In this document: positions 1-7,094 of the stretch, in pieces
Position numbering within the stretch: position 1 is the first letter of the stretch
How the letters are laid out: each line of letters begins with the position of its first letter
Origin: SYIM01 sp041182885
Lineage (GTDB): Bacteria; Pseudomonadota; Gammaproteobacteria; Burkholderiales; Burkholderiaceae_E
Length of the DNA stretch: 31,166 bases
NCBI GenBank assembly: GCA_049423065.1
Contig: JBMSQB010000055.1
Coordinates: 1 to 31,166, forward strand
Direction: 5' to 3'
Notes under the pieces: generated by a model
Databases searched by the model: none
The model's input: the letters and a program-made list of their open reading frames with translations, nothing else
What the model was told of the DNA's origin: nothing
Made by a program: the position numbers and the translations under genes

Positions 1-952
1 TCTTGAGGCCGCAGGCTTCGAATGCCAGCCGCGTAGCCGCCTTTTCCTGCTCGGTCAGATTCAGGAGCGGGCGGCGGACCGGCCCGCCCACCTGGCCAAG
101 CAGCTCCTGCCAGTATTTCTGGTGAGCCGCCGCTTTGCCGTGCGGGCGGGACTGCTTCAGCGCGTTTCGTACCGGGCCGAGACTCGCATGGATTGCACGA
201 GCGGCCTGGGCATCACCCTTGAACGCGAGTTCGGTGTAGTCATGCATGCGACGGTCCTGCGCAGTCTGCATGAGGTAGGGAGGCGTCGAACACAGATAGA
301 CCTGCCATCCGAGCTCCAAAATATTGGACAGCCACTCCTCTTCATTGGATGTGCTCACGATCAGCCGCTTGCCTGCCATGCGTGTGAGGCGCACATAGGT
401 GTCGCGCGGGACGCTATATTTGATCGCGACCACGTTGTCGATCCCGGCGATTCGAACGCAGGTTTCGGGCTCAAGTGTGTAGCCACAGTCGGGCGGCTGA
501 TTCCAGAGAGTCACGCCGATGTCGACTTGCTCCGCGATGTGGCGGTAATACTCGTACAGGGTGTCATCGCTGTGCGCGCCGAAGTAGAGAAGCGGTGTGT
601 GAACGACGATATAGTCGGCGCCGATCGCCTGCGCATGGCGAGCGAGGTCGATCACGGTCTCGAGACTCTGGTCGGAACATGACACCATCACGCCGCGATC
701 AGCGCCCGCCTCTTCAACCGCGATTTCAGCCGCGCGTTTGCGCTCGGCCACGCTCATGGAGGCAAACTCGCCCTGCTTGCCGTTGACGAACAGCCCCCGG
801 ATGCCGAGGTCTCGATACCAGTGGCGAAGATTGTGCCGCCAGCCCGCTTCGTCGAGCCGCAGCTGCGCATCAAACGGCGTCAGGGTGGCAGCCCAGATGC
901 CGCGGAGGTTTTCTTGCGCAAACGCCTTTGCATCGGCTTTTCGATATTTCAC
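1..952 (-). CDS. Dihydrodipicolinate synthase (DapA/NAL) family aldolase-type protein, partial (3' end missing)
   Basis: Translating the minus strand from a GTG at 952 gives 317 codons open to the window edge, so the C-terminus is missing. The fold is the DapA/N-acetylneuraminate lyase TIM barrel: an N-terminal 'GIWAATLTPFD' (residues 18-28), a G-x-x-G-E loop (58-62) and a Schiff-base lysine context 'VVAIKYS' (Lys178). Family members form a Schiff base with a keto acid and catalyse aldol cleavage or condensation, or dehydration. The residues defining true DapA are changed: the YNVPxRTG motif is 'LWNQPPDCG', so the catalytic Tyr is Trp150 and the carboxylate-binding Arg is Asp155. It is therefore unlikely to be lysine-biosynthetic DapA. 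The KY after the Schiff-base site resembles hydratase-aldolases. GGGGAC lies just upstream of the GTG. It follows the AhpD-like gene by 49 bases, probably as one transcript. Substrate unknown. Confidence 0.85.
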   Translation of the reverse strand, partial: MKYRKADAKAFAQENLRGIWAATLTPFDAQLRLDEAGWRHNLRHWYRDLGIRGLFVNGKQGEFASMSVAERKRAAEIAVEEAGADRGVMVSCSDQSLETVIDLARHAQAIGADYIVVHTPLLYFGAHSDDTLYEYYRHIAEQVDIGVTLWNQPPDCGYTLEPETCVRIAGIDNVVAIKYSVPRDTYVRLTRMAGKRLIVSTSNEEEWLSNILELGWQVYLCSTPPYLMQTAQDRRMHDYTELAFKGDAQAARAIHASLGPVRNALKQSRPHGKAAAHQKYWQELLGQVGGPVRRPLLNLTEQEKAATRLAFEACGLK

Positions 953-1001
953 TCGGTGTCCCCAGGAATAAGACCGCGGCAGTTTACCGGTCCCGACTGG
1001 G

Positions 1002-1565
1002 TCAGGCAGCCGGACGGATCGGGCAGTTTGCTTCCTTCTCGACCAGGTCATAGACGAAAATGAATTTCGCCATGCCGGTGAGCATCCCGGCCACCATCCC
1101 AAGCTCGAAGATCTGCGCATCGTCGAAATGGGCCTTCAGCGCGTTGTAAAGCGTTTGATCCAGGGTGCCGTGCATGTTGGTGATGGCGATCTGAGAGGCA
1201 AGCTGAAGTACCGCGCGATCACGGTCATCAAACACGGGCGCGTTCTCGTTCATGATGTGCGTCAGCTGGGCGTCACTGACGCCGGCCTTTAGGGCAGCCT
1301 TGCTGTTGCCCCGATTGCAATAGGCGCAGCCGTGCGTCATGGACAGCCGATAACGCAGCAGCTCTTTGGTGCGCACATCAACCCGCCCCGCGTAAAACAG
1401 TTTTGCGTAAAAGCTGTCGCGGTACCACTCGAGAAGCTCCGGCGCGTTGGCGCCCACCTCGATCAGCGTTGCATCGTCTCGAAGCGCTACCGATGCGTCG
1501 TAGTCGCGCTGCAGGCGCTCGCTCATCTGGGGTCGGGGGATGCGAGCCAAGAGCGGGTTGGGCAT
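1002..1565 (-). CDS. Carboxymuconolactone decarboxylase / AhpD-like family protein
   Basis: A 187-residue all-helical protein of the carboxymuconolactone decarboxylase (CMD) family. The core motif is 'HGCAYCNRGN', with the CxxC cysteines at residues 80 and 83, as in AhpD-type peroxidase/disulfide reductases. The flanking 'TKELLRYRLSMTHGC' and 'LTHIMNENAP' segments fit the usual CMD helices. The frame is open further upstream, but the start at 1565 is preferred because GGAG sits six bases ahead of it and it gives normal family length; an ATG at 1577 is the alternative. Members with the CxxC often act as thiol peroxidases or have catabolic roles, and the substrate cannot be assigned here. It is divergent from the transporter operon and upstream of the DapA-family gene, suggesting a shared catabolic regulon. 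Confidence 0.85.
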   Translation of the reverse strand: MPNPLLARIPRPQMSERLQRDYDASVALRDDATLIEVGANAPELLEWYRDSFYAKLFYAGRVDVRTKELLRYRLSMTHGCAYCNRGNSKAALKAGVSDAQLTHIMNENAPVFDDRDRAVLQLASQIAITNMHGTLDQTLYNALKAHFDDAQIFELGMVAGMLTGMAKFIFVYDLVEKEANCPIRPAA

Positions 1566-1657
1566 GGTGGGCTCCATGGGGTAGGGTGCGGCACTGGCTC
1601 CCTGAGAAGAACAAGATGGGGAACGCACCGATTGGGTTGATTTTGCGCGCGAATATC

Positions 1658-1687
1658 TTGACGCTTGCGCCGACCGCCCCGTAGACT
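1658..1687 (+). promoter_or_regulatory. Probable sigma-70 promoter of the transporter/CoA-ligase operon
   Basis: In the 156-base divergent gap, TTGACG (1658-1663) is followed after 18 bases by TAGACT (1682-1687). That is a good -35 and a moderate -10 element. A strong ribosome-binding site GGAGGAG (1708-1714) precedes the ATG at 1722. No clear operator palindrome was seen in the gap, and no regulator gene is next to it. Confidence 0.4.
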
Positions 1688-1721
1688 CGACCTCACTAAA
1701 ACGATACGGAGGAGCCCAGGG

Positions 1722-2903
1722 ATGAAATCGATGAATCGTCGCAATGCCGTGCGTTCGCTCGCAGCGGCTGGCGTGTCGGCCGCACTGCCTATGCCCGCCC
1801 TGGCTCAGGAGGCGTTCAAGATCGGCAACCTGTCGCCGCTCTCCGGGCCGGCAGCCGCGTTTGGAATCGGCATCAATCGGGGAATTGAACTCGCTGCCGA
1901 AGACATTGGTGTGTTCGAGGTCGCGGGCAAGCGCTACAAGATCGAAATGGTTCCGTACGACACGTCGCTCGATCCCGGGAAAACCGTGGCGGCCCTCAAT
2001 CGTGCCGTACTGAACGATAACGTGCGCTACGGATTCATCCTTGGCGCGGCGGTCCACGGCGCAGTGCTCCCGATCATCCGCCAGAACGGCTTTTTCGACA
2101 TTTTCATGGGTGCGGCCGGCAAGGAAGTCACCAACGCCGAGAATCCCACGGTATTCCGGTTCATGGCGTCTTCGGATCAGCTCTACTACACCTTCACCCC
2201 TGACATTTACCGCAAGCTCAATATCAAGCGTGTGGCGTTCATGGGCCCCAACAATGACCTCGGACGGTCCGATGTCAAGGTGCTGAAGGACATTGCCGCT
2301 GGCCTGAAAGGCGAGGGTGTGGAGTTCGTCGGAGAAGAACTGGTCGAACTGACCTCCAAAGACTTCCAGGCTGCGCTTCTCAGACTGCTCGCCAAGAAAC
2401 CTGACGCGATCGACACCAACGCGTCACCCACCGGAACGGTTGGCCTGATCGCCAAGCAGGCGCGGGAACTTGGCTACAAGGGCTACTTCATCAGTTCAAC
2501 CGCAGTGCTCGAGGCCAAGGCGCTGGTCAACGTGGCGGGCAAGGGGGCAGACGGCATCATCGCCTACCGGATCTGGTCAAGCTCGCCCTCGCCGCTCTAC
2601 GATCAGATCGCCGATCGGCACCTCAAGAAGTACAAGGAGCCCACCCTCGGTACGGTTTGGGAGGCTTATGCTGCGACGCGCTGGGTCGTGGAGGCCATTC
2701 AGAAGGCAGGCACATTCGAGACCCGCAAGGTCGCCGAGGTGCTTGCCCAGTCAACGTTTGCCTCGCACCCCTATGGTCCTGCAACGTGGGGGGGTGAAAA
2801 GACCTACGGCGCACGCCGCCAGATTCAGACCCCGCTGCCTGCATCGATCATCAAGGACGGCAACTGGACGCCGCTCGAGGTGCGAATGGGCAAGCTTGAC
2901 TGA
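1722..2903 (+). CDS. Branched-chain-type (HAAT) ABC transporter periplasmic substrate-binding protein
   Basis: A 393-residue type I periplasmic binding protein (Peripla_BP_6/LivK class). The N-terminus has an export signal with a twin arginine (MNRRNAVRSL) followed by an Ala-rich core and a likely cleavage after 'PALA' before QEAFKIG. The mature protein begins with the family hallmark 'KIGNLSPLSGPAAAFG'. The start at 1722 is fixed by GGAGGAG seven bases upstream. It is the first gene of a run in which permeases, ATPases, a crotonase and a CoA ligase follow with tiny gaps or overlaps. In Burkholderiales such operons often import aromatic or other organic acids as well as amino acids. The neighbouring CoA ligase argues for a carboxylic acid here, but the ligand is not readable from sequence. 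Confidence 0.92.
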   Translation: MKSMNRRNAVRSLAAAGVSAALPMPALAQEAFKIGNLSPLSGPAAAFGIGINRGIELAAEDIGVFEVAGKRYKIEMVPYDTSLDPGKTVAALNRAVLNDNVRYGFILGAAVHGAVLPIIRQNGFFDIFMGAAGKEVTNAENPTVFRFMASSDQLYYTFTPDIYRKLNIKRVAFMGPNNDLGRSDVKVLKDIAAGLKGEGVEFVGEELVELTSKDFQAALLRLLAKKPDAIDTNASPTGTVGLIAKQARELGYKGYFISSTAVLEAKALVNVAGKGADGIIAYRIWSSSPSPLYDQIADRHLKKYKEPTLGTVWEAYAATRWVVEAIQKAGTFETRKVAEVLAQSTFASHPYGPATWGGEKTYGARRQIQTPLPASIIKDGNWTPLEVRMGKLD

Positions 2904-2912
2904 AGCCGCCCC

Positions 2913-3776
2913 TTGAGCCTGGCGCTGTTCCTTCAGGCGCTGTCGATCGGGATCGTTAACGGGGCGCTGTATATCCTCACGGCGCTCGGCCTCACGCTGA
3001 TCTACGGCATCCTGCACATCGTCAACTTCGCCCACGGCGAGTTGTACATGCTGGGCGCCATGCTGGTTTACCTCCTCTTCGTTGCGTTTGAGTGGCCGCT
3101 TTGGGCAGCGGTACCGGTCATCGTATTGCTGTCCGTGCTGGCCGGCTTCGCGGTGGAGCGCACAATCTTTCGCCGGTTGCGCGGGCAGTGGCTGCAACTG
3201 CTGGTGGCAACCGTCGGCGTGTCACTCATCGTGCAGTCGGTATCCTGGATTGCATTCGGCGCGCAGGAAAAAACCGTTCCCTCTGTGCTCGAGGGCGTGC
3301 TGCTCCTCGGCACGGTTCGAATCCCGATCGAACGCCTTGCCGCGGCCGCGATCGCCATGCTTCTCGTGGCACTTCTTTACCTCGTGGTGTATCGAACCCG
3401 TACCGGCCTGGCAATGCGGGCAATTGAGGAGGACGAGGAAACCGCCCGGATGCTCGGTGTCGACACTGACCGGGTGGCTGGCGTGTCGGTAGCACTTGGC
3501 TTTGCTCTTGCAGCGATGGGGGGTATTTTTGTTGCCCCGATCTACTCGATCAATCCAGGCATGGGACTCGATGCGATTCTCATGTCATTCATCATCATTA
3601 TTGTGGGAGGTCTCGGAAGCATCACTGGCACGGTGCTCGCGGGATTTCTGATTGGGATCATTCAGGCAATCGGTTCGCTCGCGCTCGGCGCCGAGGCTGC
3701 GCACATCCTGGTGTTTGTAGCAATGATCGCCATGCTGGTATTCCGGCCGCAGGGCCTGATGGGACGCGTGCGATGA
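2913..3776 (+). CDS. livH: Branched-chain-type ABC transporter permease, LivH family
   Basis: A 287-residue inner-membrane permease with about eight hydrophobic segments. Its opening is typical of LivH: 'GIVNGALYILTALGLTLIYG' followed by 'NFAHGELYMLGAM'. The C-terminal cytoplasmic coupling region 'MRAIEEDEETARMLGVD' contacts the ATPase. The likely start is TTG at 2913, nine bases after the previous stop; no strong ribosome-binding site is visible, so translational coupling is inferred. It pairs with the next gene (LivM type) to form the membrane channel. The stop overlaps the next start by four bases (ATGA). Confidence 0.93.
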   Translation: MSLALFLQALSIGIVNGALYILTALGLTLIYGILHIVNFAHGELYMLGAMLVYLLFVAFEWPLWAAVPVIVLLSVLAGFAVERTIFRRLRGQWLQLLVATVGVSLIVQSVSWIAFGAQEKTVPSVLEGVLLLGTVRIPIERLAAAAIAMLLVALLYLVVYRTRTGLAMRAIEEDEETARMLGVDTDRVAGVSVALGFALAAMGGIFVAPIYSINPGMGLDAILMSFIIIIVGGLGSITGTVLAGFLIGIIQAIGSLALGAEAAHILVFVAMIAMLVFRPQGLMGRVR

Positions 3777-4720
3777 GGCCAGTGCATCAGTCGCCAGCGC
3801 CCTGGCTGCTCGTGGTACTGCTCGCGCTCCCGTTTGTTGCCAGCAACTACTGGCTCCATGTGGCTATCGTTGTCCTGATGAACATCACCTACACGGTTGC
3901 CCTCTGCGCGGTGCTGCGAATGGGCTATCTGTCGCTGGGGCACGCAGGGTTCATTGCCTTGGGTGCGTATACCAGCGTGGTCTGTTCGGTGCGCTTCGGG
4001 CTTTCGCCCTGGTTCGGCATGGTCGCCGCCGCGGCGTTGTGCGGGGTGGTGGCGTGGGGCCTTGGAGCGCTCACACTCCGGCTGCGTGGAATCTATTTTT
4101 CGCTCGCTGTCTTCGCATTCGGTGAAATCGTTGTGGCCATTGCCAGAGCGTTCGACTGGTTGGGCGGACCGTCCGGGATTGCCAACGTTCCAAGGCCGAG
4201 CTTTTTCGGCATCAAGCTGGACACGCATTTCTCTTTCTACTGGCTCGCGATGGCATTGGCAGTGTTGCTGGTCACGTTTTTCGCTCGGCTCGAGCAGACC
4301 CGGTTCGGTGCGACGCTGCTCACGCTTAAGACCGAGCCAGGCGAGCGGCTTGCGGAAAGCGTGGGGGTCAATACCGCCGCGCACAAGGCCGCGTGCTTTG
4401 CGATGTCCTGCGCTGCGGTCGGCGCGATGGGCGCCGTGCATTCCATGTATCTGTTGTTCGTCAATCCACAGGTGTTCAGCTTTTTGATGTCAACCGATCT
4501 GGTCATCTACGCCATGATCGGCGGAACGACGGGCTTCTGGGGACCCGTCCTCGGCGCGGGCGCGCTCACCGCGCTGGGCGAACAGCTGTTTTCGGTGGGC
4601 TATTGGAAGACGCTTGTGTATGCGCTCATTCTGATGGGCGTGATCCTCGTGGTGCCCGGCGGGCTGAGTGCGTTGTCGGCGCTCTGGAAGCGGGAAATGA
4701 CGCCCAGGGGCGGTCGATAA
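3773..4720 (+). CDS. livM: Branched-chain-type ABC transporter permease, LivM family
   Basis: A 315-residue second permease subunit. The LivM signature is present: 'GYLSLGHAGFIALGAY' near residues 50-65, then 'LRGIYFSLAVFAFGEI' and a coupling region around 'GERLAESVGVNTAAHK' that replaces the usual 'IAAEAMGI' loop. It is strongly hydrophobic with multiple membrane segments. It starts with ATG inside the stop of livH (four-base overlap), implying coupled translation and equal stoichiometry. It acts with LivH as a heterodimer through which the ligand brought by the binding protein is moved into the cytoplasm. Confidence 0.93.
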   Translation: MRPVHQSPAPWLLVVLLALPFVASNYWLHVAIVVLMNITYTVALCAVLRMGYLSLGHAGFIALGAYTSVVCSVRFGLSPWFGMVAAAALCGVVAWGLGALTLRLRGIYFSLAVFAFGEIVVAIARAFDWLGGPSGIANVPRPSFFGIKLDTHFSFYWLAMALAVLLVTFFARLEQTRFGATLLTLKTEPGERLAESVGVNTAAHKAACFAMSCAAVGAMGAVHSMYLLFVNPQVFSFLMSTDLVIYAMIGGTTGFWGPVLGAGALTALGEQLFSVGYWKTLVYALILMGVILVVPGGLSALSALWKREMTPRGGR

Positions 4721-4734
4721 GTGACGCGTTCAAC

Positions 4735-5547
4735 ATGGTCCTGCCCGTCGTGAGCGCTTCATCACCCGCCGCCACCGCTGCCGTCATGCTGCGCGTTCAG
4801 TCGGTTGGCAAACGGTTTGGCGGTCTGGCGGCGCTCACCGATGTTTCCTTTGATGTGCATGAGGGCGAGCTGGTGGGCTTGGTGGGCCCGAACGGCGCTG
4901 GCAAGTCCACCCTGTTCAATGCGATCGCAGGGGTATTCCCGCCCAGCGAAGGCCGCATCCTGCTGGAGGACCGTGACATCACCGGACTCCCCAGCCACAG
5001 GCTCGCGCGTCAGGGGCTGGCGCGCACGTTTCAGCTGGTGACGCTGTTCTCTGAACTCAGCGTTCTCGATAACGCCGTTCAGGCGCTTCACCGGCATCGT
5101 GCCGGGCGCCTTGTTTCGGGGCTGCTGCAGACTCGCTCCTATCGCGAGGAGTCTGCCCGCTGGCGTGAGCGTGCTCGCGAGGCCCTCGCCCTGCTGTCGC
5201 TAGAGGGGCTTGCAGAGCAGCCTGCGTCTTCGCTGCCCCTGGGTCAGGCGAAGCTCCTTGCAGTGGCGATTGCACTTGCCACCGAACCGCGGCTGCTGCT
5301 TCTCGATGAGCCGGCTGCAGGTCTGTCGCACGAGGAATCAAGTCGCATGATGGACTTGATCTCCGATCGGGTTCGGGGGCGCTGCTCGGTCGTTCTGGTT
5401 GAACACAACATGCGAATCGTCAGGCGATATTGCGACCGGGCTGTTGTGCTGCAGTTTGGACGGAAGATCTTTGATGGTGCGCCGGCGGAAATGGTGAACG
5501 AACGCGCGGTCGTCGATGCCTATCTGGGTACAGGAGAGGGCGCGTGA
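4735..5547 (+). CDS. livG: Branched-chain-type ABC transporter ATP-binding protein, LivG family
   Basis: An ATPase of about 270 residues. Walker A is 'GPNGAGKST', Walker B is 'LLLLDEPAAGL' and the switch histidine lies in 'VLVEHNM'. The signature motif is degenerate, 'LPLGQAKLLAVA' in place of LSGGQ; LivG proteins commonly carry LPYGQ, so this is only mildly unusual. The frame stays open further upstream inside livM, but homologous sequence begins at 'MLRVQSVGKRFGG'. The chosen ATG at 4735 lies 14 bases after the livM stop; an ATG at 4786 is equally possible because neither has a strong ribosome-binding site. It pairs with LivF as the nucleotide-binding heterodimer. The stop overlaps the livF start. 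Confidence 0.9.
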   Translation: MVLPVVSASSPAATAAVMLRVQSVGKRFGGLAALTDVSFDVHEGELVGLVGPNGAGKSTLFNAIAGVFPPSEGRILLEDRDITGLPSHRLARQGLARTFQLVTLFSELSVLDNAVQALHRHRAGRLVSGLLQTRSYREESARWRERAREALALLSLEGLAEQPASSLPLGQAKLLAVAIALATEPRLLLLDEPAAGLSHEESSRMMDLISDRVRGRCSVVLVEHNMRIVRRYCDRAVVLQFGRKIFDGAPAEMVNERAVVDAYLGTGEGA

Positions 5548-6305
5548 TCCCGTCTGCGATGAATGAAGGGCCCCTGGGCCCCGCTGGCGCGAAAGGCCCG
5601 GCCCTGCTGATCGATTCGCTTGAAGTGCGGTACGGCCAGGCACGTGCAGTCAACGGAGCATCGATCCGCGTGCCGGCGGGTCAGGTCATTGGTATCGTCG
5701 GACCCAATGGAGCCGGGAAATCGTCGCTCCTCAAGGCAGTCTCCGCGCTGGTGCCGGTCGTTGGCGGCCGAATCGAATTCGATGGTCATGCGCTTCAGAA
5801 CCGTTCGCCTCGCGCAATCGCTGAATTGGGGGTCGCACACGTGCCCGAGGGGCGTCGGATCTTCGCCAAAATGAGCGTCTACGACAATCTGCTGATGGGT
5901 GCCTATCTGCTGCCCGCGGGGAGCCGCAACGATGCGCTGGAGCGCGTGTTCAACGCGTTTCCGAGACTCAAGGAGCGCTTGCGGCAGGCTGCTGGCAGCA
6001 TGTCGGGTGGCGAGCAGCAGATGGTCGCGATCGGGCGGGCACTGATGGGTAATCCCAGGCTCATCATGGCCGACGAGGTGTCGCAGGGTCTGGCGCCTAT
6101 CGTGGTGCAGGAGGTCTATCGACAACTGTCCAGAGTCGCCGCCAATGGTGTAGGCGTGTTGCTGGTTGAACAGAACGCGCGGCTTGCGTTTCAGCTTGCG
6201 TCATATATCTATGTGATGGAGCAGGGACGTGTGGTGAGCGAAGGACCTGCTGCCGAGTTGTCGCGCAGTGAACATGTTCGAAATGCCTATCTTGGGCTGG
6301 ATTGA
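5544..6305 (+). CDS. livF: Branched-chain-type ABC transporter ATP-binding protein, LivF family
   Basis: A 253-residue ATPase with Walker A 'GPNGAGKSS', signature 'MSGGEQQMVAIGRAL', Walker B 'RLIMADEVSQGLAP' and switch histidine replaced by Gln in 'LLVEQNARLAF', which is usual for LivF. The start is a GTG overlapping the livG stop (GTGA), consistent with coupled translation. The Walker B glutamate is present, so it should hydrolyse ATP. It is the last transporter component; the crotonase gene begins directly after its stop. Confidence 0.93.
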   Translation: MIPSAMNEGPLGPAGAKGPALLIDSLEVRYGQARAVNGASIRVPAGQVIGIVGPNGAGKSSLLKAVSALVPVVGGRIEFDGHALQNRSPRAIAELGVAHVPEGRRIFAKMSVYDNLLMGAYLLPAGSRNDALERVFNAFPRLKERLRQAAGSMSGGEQQMVAIGRALMGNPRLIMADEVSQGLAPIVVQEVYRQLSRVAANGVGVLLVEQNARLAFQLASYIYVMEQGRVVSEGPAAELSRSEHVRNAYLGLD

Positions 6306-7094
6306 ATGACTGCTGCGGTCGTCTATTCCGAACAGATCGGAGCAGTGCGCACCATCACGCTCAATCGGCCACACGTGTTGAACGCAATCGATGATGCGCT
6401 GCTTGAGGGGCTTGCCGATGAGCTTGCGACAGCCGCACGCGAGCCGGACTGTCGCGTGGTGATCCTGCGCGGCGCGGGCCGGGTGTTCTGCGCCGGCGGA
6501 GATGTCGCCGACATGCCTTCGCTGCGAACGGAGTCCGAATATCGGTCGCGGCGGCTTGTCGCCGAGCAGGCGGTCGCGCGTGCGGTCCGCGAACTGGATC
6601 GGCCGCTGGTGGCGCAGATTCACGGTGCGGCAATCGGGGGCGGCTGCGTTCTGGCTGCGCTGTGCGATCTTAGAGTGGCAGCAAGCGGCACACGCTTCAG
6701 TCTTCCCGAAACAGCCTTTGGCACCACCGCAAGCCTGGGCGGAATTTTCATGCTGACGCGTATCGTTGGCCTGGGCCGAGCGTTTGAGCTCCTGTATCTG
6801 GGCGAGCGCTTTACCGCCGAGCGCGCGCGGGAAATCGGTCTTGTCAACTGGGTGGTGAGCGCGACCGATCTGGAGGCCGAGGTGGGCCGCCTCGCGATAC
6901 GGCTCGCTGATCAGTTTCCGCACGAAATGATGCTGACCCGCCGGGCCATCCTTGATGGTCTTGATCTGGAATTCAAGCTCGCCGCCCGCCGGGAAACCGA
7001 AGCGGCGATGGCAGCCCATCTGGGTGGCGATGTGGTGGAAGGCTTCAAGCGTGCCCGCGATCGGATGCAAGCGTCCAAGGGTGGCGATTCATGA
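6306..7094 (+). CDS. Enoyl-CoA hydratase/isomerase (crotonase) family protein
   Basis: A 262-residue crotonase-fold enzyme. The first oxyanion-hole strand is 'GRVFCAGGDVADM' (about residue 60) and the second is 'IHGAAIGGGCVLAALCDLR' (about 105-123). Of the two catalytic glutamates of classical enoyl-CoA hydratase (Glu144 and Glu164 of the rat enzyme), the first aligns with Val in 'GGGCVLAA'. The second is kept in 'SLPETAFG'. It may therefore be an isomerase, hydrolase, lyase or specialised hydratase, not a general beta-oxidation hydratase. It starts immediately after livF and overlaps the ligase by four bases, so it likely acts on the CoA ester made by that ligase from the imported acid. The exact reaction is inferred, not shown. 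Confidence 0.88.
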   Translation: MTAAVVYSEQIGAVRTITLNRPHVLNAIDDALLEGLADELATAAREPDCRVVILRGAGRVFCAGGDVADMPSLRTESEYRSRRLVAEQAVARAVRELDRPLVAQIHGAAIGGGCVLAALCDLRVAASGTRFSLPETAFGTTASLGGIFMLTRIVGLGRAFELLYLGERFTAERAREIGLVNWVVSATDLEAEVGRLAIRLADQFPHEMMLTRRAILDGLDLEFKLAARRETEAAMAAHLGGDVVEGFKRARDRMQASKGGDS

